64,000 bases of DNA from Trametes villosa (Eukaryota > Basidiomycota > Agaricomycetes > Polyporales > Polyporaceae). The position numbers and the translations under genes were made by a program. Of this stretch, positions 11,701-22,555 are shown in pieces (positions within the stretch are counted from its first letter, which is position 1; each line of letters starts with the position of its first letter). The notes beneath the pieces are model-generated. The model was not told the origin of the DNA. It saw only the letters and a list, made by a program, of their open reading frames with translations, and did no database searches. The stretch spans positions 62,001-126,000 of the forward strand of contig PUDQ02000086.1 in assembly GCA_002964805.2 (NCBI GenBank). The letters are read 5' to 3'.

Positions 11701-12416
11701 GCTGGAATGGGGGTAAGCAGCTCGTTCGCGTGGAGGTGTTGACCACGTACCCTGACTCGGACTTGCCACAGATTTGCATCGTGGACCGACGGCATAAGCA
11801 GTCGCTGTGGCACGTCGCTCATCTCGCCAGTGTACCGCACTGCAGTCCTCCTGTAGCGTTGGCTGATGTCTTCTGCGACCTGCTCCAAGTCGCGGTCGTC
11901 CATCTCTCGGACCCGTCGGTCATAGCGAGCGTGGTCTGCTGCCCTCCGGACGACGTCGTAGTCATCTTCGCCCTCCACACCGGTGTCCGCAATGAACTCG
12001 TCTGTGATTGGTGGTTAGCCTGAAGGAGGACATGGAGAGGAACGGCCATCTTACCTTTCGCATACTCGTCTTCGTCCTCCTCCTCATCTTCGTCCTCGTC
12101 TACCTCGGCTTCGACATCGAGGAAACGGTTGACAGCGGGTCGTTTGTGCCGATGCTATATTCCGCCGGTGACATTCTGCACGAACCCTCGTACTGCAGCG
12201 CGAACATACCTTTGGGCGCTTCTTGCCACGCTCTACACCCTCGTCCTCGTCTTCTTCCTCCTCATCCTCGTCCTCTTCGTCGTCTTCTTCGTCCTCCTCA
12301 TCCTCCTCATCACGACGTCTTGAATGTTTCCTTGGGCGCTCTTCATGCTCCTCGGTCTCTTCCTGCTCCTCGCCGCCCTCGTGGTTGAGAACGTGGTCTT
12401 CCTCCACGTCAGACAT
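8747..12416 (-). CDS. SPT5: transcription elongation factor Spt5 (DSIF large subunit)
   Basis: The start at 12416 opens a very acidic N-terminus (Asp/Glu runs, about 70 residues). An NGN domain follows (DLVFSLMRKALDLEY, SLQGMIYVEA, GLVGVFPSRG), then several KOW motifs (TPGTWVRVKRGKYQGDLAQV; LQPGDHVEVFEGEQSGVHG; FKPGDHVKVMTGKNADETG; GVSVTVIKGPSKGYVG; a last one near the C-terminus). A C-terminal repeat region (about 9250-9760) has at least five TPNPY/KTPAW units, the phosphorylated CTR of Spt5. With Spt4 it binds RNA polymerase II and the transcript to support elongation and mRNA processing. At least six exons; small introns near 12030, 11720, 10650, 10260 and 9820. Length near 1,190 residues fits the family. 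Confidence 0.95.
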
Positions 12417-13030
12417 GGCAGTAAAGGACGAGAGGACAGAGGAGATGGTGGTGGTACAAGTCCAAGAGGTGCAACGCCGTTCTGCGCACACGGCCAGTGA
12501 CCACTTCCTGAGCGCCACATCGGTCGTATTATCGGAGTTTCCACGCGCTCAGATCCTGCTTAGCTTGCATCAATGAAAGTCAATCGGGGTCTCAATATGC
12601 TAACATCCGTGTCTCTTACACTGCGGCCTTGTTTCGCGCACCCCAGGCAGGACCCTGAGGGGTCTTTCAGACTAGATCGGGATGCGTGGGAAACATGTCT
12701 CAGAGACCCCCTCCCACTGACAACTTTTACACTGAGTTCCCGACTGGGCGGGCCCGGCAATACCCGATCCCCAGCCAATTGGGCTCTCATTCTGCCTTTG
12801 TTCTCGAGCGTACACTTCGACGTCTGAATGTATGTTCCCCCAATCTTCCGCATCTCCAAAACATATTTCTCGCGACATATCCCCCGACACCTAGAAGTAT
12901 CTCCGGTATCATGAGTGCAAAGTTTGGTTTACCATATTCCTGCTGCATACCGCCGGTGAAATCGGTACTATTCACCTGCACATACCGCCGGCTGGAGATC
13001 GGAACAAACCTCCAATGGTACGTACGAGCA
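12417..13030. other. intergenic, no gene seen
   Basis: Region 5' of SPT5. I see no coding exon, RNA gene or repeat I can support before the repeat arrays begin. Confidence 0.35.
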
Positions 13031-13047
13031 TGCTCACGCTCAAAGAC

Positions 13048-13245
13048 TCTTTGGTACGTCGGAACGAATGTACGCCCGCGTATCTGCGGGTACGCCAGGG
13101 TGTACATACGCTCTGTTCTCTGCTGGTACGTCTGGGTGTATGAGCGCTCTCTTCTCCACGGGTACGTGGGATTGTACATACGCGCTGTTCTTTGTGGGTA
13201 GGTCAGAGTGCACGTAGGCTTCTCTGGTCTCTGCTATCAAATAGT
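13048..13245. repeat. 36-bp tandem array, about five copies
   Basis: Degenerate 36-bp units, each starting GGTACGT or a near variant and carrying a second GTACA/TACG block. Read on the minus strand the units give twelve-residue repeats of the type YVH(S/P)DVPxENRA. The period is three times the 12-bp module seen elsewhere in the window. No promoter, signal peptide or splice evidence makes this a gene. Confidence 0.8.
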
Positions 13246-13257
13246 GCACCGGAATCG

Positions 13258-13792
13258 ACGTCTACTCTACTGTGTGCAAGTACGTTCAAGGCGATATACG
13301 CTCCGCTCTCGGCAAATCGGTTTGAGAGTGTGTACCCTCTGATGTCTACAGGTAAGCTCGAGACGGCTTATGCTTTGTTGTCTACAGATAGGTTTGAGAC
13401 GATGTACAGCCCATTGTCCGCAAGTAAGCTCGAGAGGACGTACGGTCTGTTGTCAGTAGATACGTCTGAGAGGACGTACACTCCGTTCTCCGCACGTACG
13501 TTCGAGTGGACGTACGATGTGTTGTCTACAGATAGGTCCGAGACGACGTACGATGTGTTGTCTATGTACAGCCCATTGTCCACAAGTAAGCTCGAGAGGA
13601 CGTACGGTCTGTTGTCAGTGAATACGTCTGAGAGGACGTACACTCCGTTCTCCGCACGTACGTTCGAGTGGACGTACGATGTGTTGTCTACAGATAGGTC
13701 CGAGACGACGTACGGTCTGTTGTTCGCAGGCACGTTCGAGACGACATACGCCCCATTACAGCGTACGCTCCTCTTTCCGCTCATACGTCAGA
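13258..13792. repeat. 36-bp tandem array with 162-bp higher-order duplication
   Basis: About fourteen 36-bp units of consensus GTYCGAGANGACGTACG followed by a variable half ending in TGTCNNCA. A block of 4.5 units is duplicated: GTACAGCCCATTG recurs at 13404 and 13566, 162 bp apart. Both strands are open because the unit is a multiple of three without stops (plus-strand 13192-13854, minus-strand 13784-13368). The minus reading gives YVxSxLxVDNxx twelve-mers. Confidence 0.85.
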
Positions 13793-13859
13793 GGCCATGT
13801 TCACTCCGCTCTTCGCTATCCGATCAGAACGGAGTTCCGTACAGAGTTCCCTGAATACA

Positions 13860-14353
13860 TATGGTTGTGGTCACAGCCAACTTCTTCACCGACGATGGCT
13901 TAGACATTGGGTAGGGTTTGTTGAACGACGTTGGAACGTACGTGTTTGAAGTCAAGTGGTTATATCGTACCGAGTAGCTATATCAGTGCCACACAGACAA
14001 TTTCCGCATACATGCAGCGTAACCCTGCAGGGGATGGCAGAAAGAGAATAGAATTGCACGAGTAAGGTAGAGACTACGACAAGCATTCGGACAACATGCT
14101 GAGAGAGAGCAGACATACAGGCAAGATATACTGTAGAGACACATCGACGTCGCAGGTGGCGGCAAAGCTCCCAGGCACACAACCAGGCTGGTGGGAGTTC
14201 AGTTGATCTGGGACTGTATGCGAGCGCAGAGTGTCAGCTAGACTGTATCCGAAGATGACCAAATGGAAGGCCTACCGCGGAGACAATGAGACACCTTGGG
14301 GTGAGCTCCTCAGCGCGAGCGCCCTAGACCGCTGGGATGCGCCTCGTAGGTCC
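13860..14353. other. intergenic, no gene seen
   Basis: Spacer between the repeat array and the 3' end of the next minus-strand gene. Short open frames only. Confidence 0.35.
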
Positions 14354-17300
14354 TTACTTCCCGGCCTGGACGATGCTGAGGACTGCTACTGCGAGGGACT
14401 GGACATGAGGACTTACCGGACCAGGTTTCGTCGGATGAGCGGACGCATGATTCGGGGAGGCGGCGGGGCGCTGCTGCTTCTGCTTCTGAGGGGCCGTGGC
14501 GGCAGGGGGAGCCGCGCCGGATGCCTAGAGCTCACATCAGAGACCCACTCCCGCCGCAGGCTAAGGTAGAGTACGTACCGGTGGATGGTCGCCCTTCTCC
14601 CCCTGAGGGGTCGTTGAGCTCTCCCCAGGCCTGTCAGCGCGACCTTTACCCTTGTCCGCCTTGGACGCGGTCGACGTACCCCCCCGCGGTCTCGGCTTGG
14701 GAATCGTCGACTGGACAGGCCCGGCTACCGGCTCCCGATCGGACTCGTCAACCTCAGAACGAAGGTCGATGACGTCGTTCGGGTCGACGAACCCGGAGGT
14801 CTTGCTTTTCTGGGGCGTAGTATGTACGGAAACCTGCATCCGGCGGATGTTCTCGGGAAGGGCGGGGATGTTCGCAGCCGTGACATTAGGAAGGGGCTTC
14901 GCTCTGACGGACGGCCCTTCGGCGTCCGACTGAGCTGCGGCGCCATCATCCCCAGTACCGCAATCATCGCCGCTGCTATCGTCCTCCTCATGCTCCGAGT
15001 CGGACTCCTCGATGTCCTCGGACTCGTCGTCTGTGCGTCGCTGACGATGCTCGTCTCGGTGACTCTCAGGCGCGGGAGATTGACGACGAGGCCCCTTCCA
15101 ATCAGTGTGCCCGTCAAAGAACAAGCGTATCGCTCGCTTCCGTTTTGCGTCCGGCGACGGAGGTGCCCCAATGAGGATAGGCTCTCTTGACCTCACCAGA
15201 TCTGTGCGTGCGTTGTGACCGTCAGATGCTTGTATCAGCACACGAGAAGGGCCGAAACATACCGGCGATATTGCCGTCGTATATCTTCAACTGCAACCGG
15301 AACTTGGGGTGGTGCAGCGCGCTTACAAGGCAGTCTTGCGCGTAGGAGGGCATGCCGTGTGTACCCTTCATGAATGTGCCCGGCTCGGGAAGCGCGGTCT
15401 GACCCTTGACTGTGGGTCGGGGAAGGAGCGAGACACCCTCGGGCCAATTCTCGACGACGACCCCGTTTGTGGCGAGCAGCTCTAGGAGCTGTTTCCATGG
15501 GAAGGATTGTCGGTGGCTGAGAATGGCTGACATATTCAGGTCATCTAACATAGAGATGTGTTAGCTAAGGGGTTTTGAGCCAAACTAACATGCGTTACCT
15601 AGCATCGTGCGGATGCGGCTCACGAAGTAGTCGGCGCGAGCGTAGCCAGTGAGATGCGGTGCCTCCGACAGCTCCTGAGCGACGCTGCCAACGTTTCCGC
15701 CGCCGGCTTTGGCTTTCCCTTTGCGATTCTCTCGGGCTTTCTTCGCGAGGCCGGAGCCGGCGCCAGGTACGGGCTTCGTTGCCGCGCCTATATTAGACCG
15801 AGATTGCGGCTGCTCTGCCGGAGCCTGACCCCCTGTGTCTTCGACTTCGTCGCCGAACGCCAGGTTGGAACGTTCGCGCGAGACGCTGTCGCTGGGGGCG
15901 TAGGGTGAGCAATAAATCCCGAACATTGACAGGGAGGCGGCGTACTAAACGTGAGTCTTCAGCTCGCCGGTAACGCCGTCGAGATCGGCCTTACATCTCG
16001 TCTCAAAGAACTATCCGATGAAAAACAACGGTCAGCACTCCGAAGGTAATAGACAATGAGCGATGCCCTTACCCCTGTCGCGTATTTTGTCTCATGGAGC
16101 ATCACGAGACCAGCGTCGGAATTGACGACATTGCCGACCAGGCCCACGACGCTACTGAAGCCGTACTTGTCCTCGAGCAAGGTTGCCTGCGATCGCGCAA
16201 TCAGCAACACGTACATATCAACATGGTTAACACAAACCAGATCCCGGAGCTTCTTCTTCGCCTTGTCGAACTCTCCGCGACGTTGGTGAACGGTAAGCGA
16301 CTGACCGACGCGTAGCTCTTGGATGGTCCGCCACTTCTGCAAGATTGTAGTAGCCTTATCCCCGTACCTAGCCTTGAAGGAGACGTAGCACCTCAGGCGA
16401 GTGTCGGTGCTGCTTCGGGAAAAGGCAGGATCTGAAAGCGTGAGCACGTGAGTGTCGTAACCTCTGAAAACTTAAGGAGTCCCTGCACTCACCGGTCACG
16501 AATTCTGAGGCATTGCTGGACATAAGCACGAAGGGGCGAGCGGACATAAACGGTGAACGTACCGTCAGGAAGGTGGGCAATCTCCGCATCCGTATTCTGA
16601 GCAAAGTAGGCGCCATAGACGTTCCACTGGTTGTCTTTGCCTTGCGTACGCGCGCCTGCGGCCGTGAACCATTGGTCCAACACTTGCGAAACGGCCAGGC
16701 CGGTTATCCTTGCCGTCTCCTTTGCCTTCACGACGACCTCGGCGAATGCGGCGTTGAGGATGTCCTTGTTCTCGTTAGAGATCCGTCCGACAGTACGGGC
16801 GGTCTCATCGGTCTCGCCGTCGGCAGGATCACCCCCGCCCTCGAACATCTCCTCGTACGCGGCTGAGCTACTTCCTTCCGGCACCGGAGGGCCAGAGGGA
16901 GCCTCTAGCGGAGCGGCGGGTAAGGGAAGCTGCTGTGGCAAGCGCGTTAGCACTGTTAATTATGCGTGACAGATAAGCATTGTTCAAGACACACCTGCCC
17001 GTCGTTAACATGGCCTGAAGGAGCGTCTTGTATGTCGTCGCGGACAGAGGTGTGGGGATCCCCGCGGACGTCGGAGCGTACAGCAGGAGGGACAGTTCCC
17101 TGTTCGTAGAGGCGGAGGTCAGTTCGTTGGGACAGTAGTCTTCCTGGACATCAGACCGTATTGACGCACATCTGTTCGCATGTTGGCGGGGATGTGTTGC
17201 CCAACAACCGCGAGTTTGTCAGAAGGAACGTCGTCTCGTACATCGGAGGGGACGTGAGCTTGTACGTGCTCTTGTACGTCCGCGCGAACGTAGTCTTGTA

Positions 17301-19193
17301 CGTTGGGATGGACATCGCTGTGTACGTTCGCACGTACATCCGAAGGGACCTCTGCGGCGACGTCCTCCTGCGCATTGCTGCGAATGTCTGGTTGTTTCTC
17401 TAGTGGGACGTTTGCTCGACCATCAGAACAATATTGGGTGCATCACAGAACATGTGAGTGACTCACTCTCTGCATGCAGGCCGAAGTGGTGTGTGGCATT
17501 GGGGGCGGGACCGTTGCTGGCTGCGTGAGTGCGAGATGCTGAAGGAGCGTCGGCCTGCGAGTCGCGACGTCCATCTACTTAAATACCGTATGAGTAATAG
17601 CAAACATGTCAGGTAGAGGGGCTCAGGGTGAGACTGACCCTGTCCGTCGTACCGGACGTCCGCAAGTATATCTGGGCGGACATCCATACGTACGTTGGGG
17701 CGGACGTCCTGCCGTACATCCTCACGTACGCCGGCCTGCATGTCAGGTTGGATATCGACCTGTACGTGAGGGCGAACGTCAGCTTGTACATCGGGCCGGA
17801 TGTGCAAACATACGTCGGAGCGTATCTCTGAACGTACTCTGGGGCGAACTTCCGTTCGTACGTCGGGACCGACGTCCTCGTTCAGCTCCTCACGCACGCC
17901 GGTTTTCACGTCGGCGGGGCCGACCTGGGGGCAAGACAGATGAGGTTCCAACGAGCGCATTGAGAAGAACAGTTGTGCTGACCTCAGGGAGTACGCCACC
18001 TTGTACGTTGGGGCGGCCAGCTGTCATGGGTTCGTATCTGAGGCTGGTTACAACTGGCAGCGGGTCGCGATGTACGTACCGCGGACAGTAGCAGTCTCCT
18101 CACTGTGCGACGTATGGAGTGGGTCGGAAGGAGGGCCAGCCTGGGTTTCAATCTCGGTTCCTTGTGTATCTGCGCAAGGAGTTAGGGGCGAAGACCAGGA
18201 TGCTTGTCAGGGAACTCACCAGAACCAATCTCGCTTAACGGCGACGATGGAGCCTCTGCCAGAGGCCCGCCCCCATCGCTGCGTACGGTAGTACCGGGAG
18301 CACGGGTGTTCGTGACCAATGTCGGGAGCGTGGTTGAAGAAGTGTCCGTCGTCTGTCCTTGCCCTATGCGCGCCGATTGTCGAGAGGCAGCCGCCCCGCG
18401 GGCACGCGCGCGCGATCTGGTGGCTCGGAGGTTCGGTGAAGGCGAAGCAGAGTCCGCACGCGCCGGTACGACCTCGGTCGGTATTGGCATGCGTGCGTTT
18501 TTTTTCTATCCGTATGTATCAGCGGCAGTGTTGTCGTGTGAGAAGCGTGAATAACACACCTTGCCCTTGACCATGTCTGAGGCGATGAGGAGGAGCTGGG
18601 CGTGGACGGCGAGGGGTACACCTGTCGTGCGAAATGGGGAGAGTCGCCAAGGACTGCGCTCAAGTACGAGTAGATGAATCACGCGAGGTTCGTACGGCAA
18701 TGTAACATTCGCACGGGGTCTGCGAGGAGTACGGCACAATAAATCTGAGCAATCTGGCTGAAGTGCAGAAGTGCGGCTATGTGAGGGATCGCGACTTACC
18801 GCAAAGTACTCGTACGTCTGAAGGTCGGAAATCCCAAGAGTGGAGCTCCGCGGACCATACATCCAACAGTAAAGAGGTCGCCTTTCCTGAACATCGGCGT
18901 GAGTTCACAATAGCGGGCAGCGGATCCCTCGACGTACTTATCCCAATTGCTTGACAGCAGAATGTTCGCATACCCGTTAGCCAGCCTCCGAAGCTGGAGC
19001 GGCCTTTGTAAGCCGGGGGAGCAGCACCGGAGTTGCATCGCCTGCGCGTAAAGAGAAGACAGCCGTGAGCTGAACACCTCAGAATAATATACCTTCGCAT
19101 GCTCTTGCCCAACCGCATGCTGGATGGGCGGGTACAAGAAATCGTTCAGGCAGTCAGGTGGGGGGATAATCGATTATATTGGAAATCAATGCC
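14354..19193 (-). CDS. uncharacterised lineage-specific multi-exon gene, possibly transposon-associated
   Basis: Exons are recognisable rather than fully resolved. The N-terminal part (about 19190-18790) includes DFLYPPIQHA and LQRPLQLRRLANGYAN, then, in another frame, SAELHSWDF joined in phase to GVPLAVHAQLLLIASDM. A Ser/Arg-rich exon (18490-18220) is followed by a 1.3-kb gap with two repeat arrays. Then come 16950-16490 (VSQVLDQWF, NQWNVYGAYF), 16450-15960 (VGLVGNVVNSDAG), 15930-15590, 15551-15222 (VVENWPEGV), 15241-14580 (GAPPSPDAKRKR, HTDWKGP, Asp/Glu-rich) and a last exon ending at 14354. I recognise this layout from expanded, unnamed agaricomycete proteins but know no function. No in-frame ATG precedes the first exon and one frame change near 18850 is unplaced, so it may be decayed. 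Confidence 0.55.
17120..17400. repeat. 12-bp modular repeat array
   Basis: Between about 17225 and 17400 the sequence resolves into consecutive 12-mers of the form NACGTNNNNNNG or NACATNNNNNNG (for example TACGTCCGCGCG, AACGTAGTCTTG, TACGTTGGGATG). The phase is kept for more than a dozen units. It lies in the exon-poor gap of the minus-strand gene. Confidence 0.8.
17640..17890. repeat. 12-bp modular repeat array (24-bp alternation)
   Basis: Consecutive 12-mers alternate between CGTNNNNNNGGA-like and CATNNNNNNGTA-like forms, for example CGTCCTGCCGTA followed by CATCCTCACGTA, so a 24-bp superperiod is visible. The minus-strand reading gives four-residue repeats of the DVRP/DVQA type. Same family as the neighbouring array. 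Confidence 0.8.
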
Positions 19194-19266
19194 TCTACTG
19201 ATAGCACCGCTGTCGTATGAATGCGTAACACCTAGTATGCGCACCTGGCAGGCACGTGGATGTGAT

Positions 19267-19635
19267 GCTCACGACCGCTCGACGCGGCTGGACCTAGTGC
19301 CCAGCGCGTAACGAGCCCCGCCCGATGGCGAACCGACGCGCGCGCCGCTCACGACCGCTCGACGCAACTGGACCTAGTGTCCAGCGCGTGACGAGCCCCG
19401 CCCGATGGCGACCGACGCGCGCGCCGCTCACGACCGCTCGACGCAACTGGACCTAGTGCCAGCGCGTACGAGCCCCGCCCGATGGCGAGCCGTTGTGCGC
19501 GCCGCTCACGACCGCTCGACGCAACTGGACCTAGTGTCCAGCGCGTGACGAGCCCCGCCCGATGGCGAACCGATGCGCGCGCCGCTCACGACTGCTCGAC
19601 GCGGCTGGACCTAGTGCCCAGCGCGTAACGAGCCC
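19267..19635. repeat. 79-bp minisatellite, 4.6 copies
   Basis: Units start at 19267, 19347, 19426, 19504 and 19584 (spacing 78-80 bp), each beginning GCTCACGACYGCTCGACG. The units differ by only a few substitutions or one-base indels. Every unit contains CTGGACCTAGTGTCCAG or a near form, a 6-bp stem with a 5-nt loop, so each copy can form a small hairpin. It separates the uncharacterised minus-strand gene from the divergent H3-mimic gene, 250 bp before the latter's start codon. Confidence 0.92.
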
Positions 19636-19883
19636 CTGGCTCAGCGCTGAGCGCGTCCTGTCACACGTTACAGTCCATATCAATGTCTAGCCCCGCACGT
19701 TGCTGACTCCCAAAACGTTTTGTAATTGAATTAGCAAGCGGCTTATGAACGCCACAGCGGAGTCCAAAGCTATGTGACAGTAGGCTCGGAGCCCGAATTA
19801 GCCGAATGCGCGGGCGCCACCTCTTAAACCTAGGATTCATACTGCAACCCTACGTGTTCGACATTCACACCCGTGGCGTCCCA

Positions 19884-21894
19884 ATGGCGCGTACTAAGCA
19901 AAGCGCTGCTCGGTCAACAGGAGGCCTGGCGCCGAAGGGAGCATTGAACGTTCAGCGTGAGTTGTATACAGTGGCGCCCCCAGAGATGCAAACGCGACTG
20001 ACAGCTCATCGGCATTCGAAGCTTCAAATAGCGGCCCGCACCCCGAGTCCTCCATAATAGGTAAGACCTTTGGAGTTTTCGTACAACCGGCGAATCATGC
20101 TCACTCCCGACTAGATCTTACCTCCGATCGCGAGGACGAGCGGGCCAGTGCCGCGGCCAAGCGCACCAGCGGTCGTGCTCGGCGCACGCGTTCAAGTCTT
20201 GGTACGTCTCCCGGTCTTACTGATACGGCTGAGCACTAACACTGTAGTATAGGTACCGCATCTGCAGTCGCTGAAGCAGCGTCCTCGATCAGAGTAACCC
20301 GGAAGAAGCGCGTCGCGGCCGCAAAGCGCTCCTCGAAAGGATGTGACGCCGACTTGCCGCTCCCTTTCCAGGACAGGAGCGATAAGGTGAGTCCCCGCCG
20401 CCCTAACGCTGTCACATGTACATGCAATTAATGTCTCTCAGTTTTGTTATTTGTGTCAAAACGGGGGGAGCTGCATCGCATGTACCGACTGCCCTCGTGT
20501 CGTATGCTACGAACACCTGCCGCAAGACCAGATTCCCACGCAGCCGACGGATGAAGGAATCGACTTCCTTTGTCCTTCGTGCCATATCATATGGGTGCGC
20601 CAGCAACGAAAGGAATTGCGCGATGCGAATCGGCGGGATTCCAGCGTCAACCAACGCCAAAGCGTCGACGCACGGTATATGGTATGCACGGTGTTTCGTA
20701 CTTTGAGTCCTGATTGCTTATTGGACGCGATCAGGCGTTCTACCGACGCGACGCCAATGGAAGCACGCGCTCGCCCCTCTACACCAAACCCGTCACGGTG
20801 CAAGCACCGACGTATGTAGCGCATCACGCTCGCATGAATACGTCCCCGGTGTGCGTGATAATGCTCCGCCTGCGGACGTTACGCGGCGAAGGGTCGGTCC
20901 CGCGGGTTCTCTTCGAAGCGCTCAAGCCGTATTTCATCGAAGAAGAGACCGGCAACCTCGTTTATCAGGAAGTAGAATTCGATCTCAACTGCGACGCCGA
21001 CGTGAACGCACACCACGAGAGGATCATGGCCGCCCTAGCTCCTCTGACTCGGTACGTACAGTGTCTGCTCCGAAACTCAGTTGCTCACGTCTATTCTCAG
21101 TGTGAAGGGCGCGCGAGTCCTTATGTTTGTCTACACGCATGCCGACGAGGAGAGCGGAACATTGTTCTTCGGCGCCAACCTGGCGGCCCAGAGCATTCGG
21201 AATGTGAGTTGCCGGACCTTCGCTACGGGCCGAGACTGACGTTTCCATGCTATAGTGGTTTGATGTCCTGATTCCTGAGGCGGCGCGAACCCTTCTCAGG
21301 GAGCACGACACCACGATGTTCATGCTATGCTGCGGGGCACTCGTGCACTCAAACGAGGCATACGCACAGCTGAAGTCGCACTGTCTCAGGTTAGCGACAT
21401 CAATCACGAACATGGACAGACCACTCACCTATTCCTTTCGAAGCCTCCGGATCACGCGCCTCTTCGCTTTCGAGGCTCGAGCCTTCCAAGCCGCCCTCGC
21501 AACGCTATTCTTCATTGCCTACGCGTATAAGTTCGTTCTGGAGAACGTGACGTTCAGCGACCATCAGCTCGGGAACGTGCTCTCCCAGTCGTTGCATCTA
21601 GGACGGCACAGTAAGGTCGTCATGATGACGTCTTCCGACGACTGGAACAGCCTTACCGTTGCCGAGTATCTCTTGTCTTTCCGCGGTGTCCGTCCATGGG
21701 GGGAGCCGTTGCCCATTCAATGCAAGGACTGCAAGGCGATCCACACCTACGACGTCAAGCAGGTGAACGAGGGCCCCTGCATCGCGCACTGTACCGAAAA
21801 GGGGTGCCAAAGTACGCTGACCTTCACGCAACGCGCCGGGGATGTTGTCCTGTCGGGCGTAGAAGGGAAATGGCTGAAGCGTCTTGTGGGTTGA
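19884..21894 (+). CDS. histone H3-tail mimic with PHD finger, function unknown
   Basis: Exons 19884-19956, 20022-20060, 20115-20201, 20253-20386, 20442-20681, 20735-21051, 21101-21203 and 21256-21894 join in phase to 543 residues (525 if an optional in-frame 54-nt intron at 21390-21443 is removed). Residues 1-17, MARTKQSAARSTGGLAP, copy the histone H3 tail; K4, S10 and T11 are kept, while K9 and K14 become R and L. A basic linker (RKKR) is followed by a PHD-type finger: CYLC, then GGSCIACTDCPRVVCYEHLP, then FLCPSCH. The C-terminal half has VLMFVYTHAD, MFMLCCGALV and a zinc-ribbon-like CKDCK...CTEKGCQ; I cannot name it. There is no histone fold. An upstream in-frame ATG at 19806 would bury the tail. 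Similar agaricomycete proteins may exist, but I know of no function. Confidence 0.82.
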
Positions 21895-22257
21895 AGCGTC
21901 CCGTGGTCGCGGTCTAGACCGACCGATTAGAGTATCATGGTATCGACGTCACTATCTTTGTCCTAAGGCCTTAATGCATCGCTCTCCACTCTCCACTCTT
22001 GGCTTCGCTGTCCCACGCGATGCTACTTTGGCTCATGGCGCCCTCTACATGTTGCACCTCGCTTCGCCTCCGGACGCTCGACGTTCACGCGGCACACCAG
22101 AGAGCGGAGATTTGCGGGGGTACGCATCATCGCCCCACATGCCCGACAGTGCTTCTGACGCTGATTGTCATCCCGGCCTCAGTCTGCTGGGTGCATTGCA
22201 AGGGTAACGCTCCACTCCCTTCGTCTCTGTGAAGCCGCGACAGCACTTCGACAGACA

Positions 22258-22552
22258 TGAGCTCCCAGGTACCCGTACGCGCCCCTCGCCATCCTTGTTC
22301 CCAAAGTGCTAACAGTAGGCAGCTCTGGGCCCACCACTCGCGCGATCAGGGGGGACACGCTACACGGTGCGTTATCCGAGAATCCGTTGTGGAATGTGCA
22401 AAGAGAACCCACAATGCACGGGATCCAGGTAAGATCTCTAGCAAATGGGGCTTTTGCGGGCGCGACCGGCCGGCCCTTCTATCTTAGAGCCAGCCATGAC
22501 TAGCTCATTGCTCGCTCCCTGCTTCGTAGGACACCGCTCCGATACCTGTAGC
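22258..22552 (+). CDS. possible small Cys-containing protein, about 48 aa
   Basis: A tentative three-exon model: ATG AGC TCC CAG at 22258, an exon from about 22320 to 22430, and a last exon after about 22530. It would give a short protein with RYTVRYPRIRCGMC and ENPQC. Splice signals are plausible but short open stretches make chance likely. No family is recognised. Confidence 0.2.
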
Positions 22553-22555
22553 CAT

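Noticed and set aside
10770..11978. 402-codon minus-strand Arg-rich protein
   Set aside because: It starts inside a genuine SPT5 exon and then reads SPT5 in a wrong frame.
13192..13854. 220-codon repeat protein gene
   Set aside because: The frame is open only because the repeat length is a multiple of three; the other strand is open too, and no gene signals are seen.
19884..20060. A true histone H3 gene
   Set aside because: Only the tail is similar; the sequence after residue 21 has no alphaN/alpha1 or histone-fold motifs, and the downstream exons encode a PHD-type finger.
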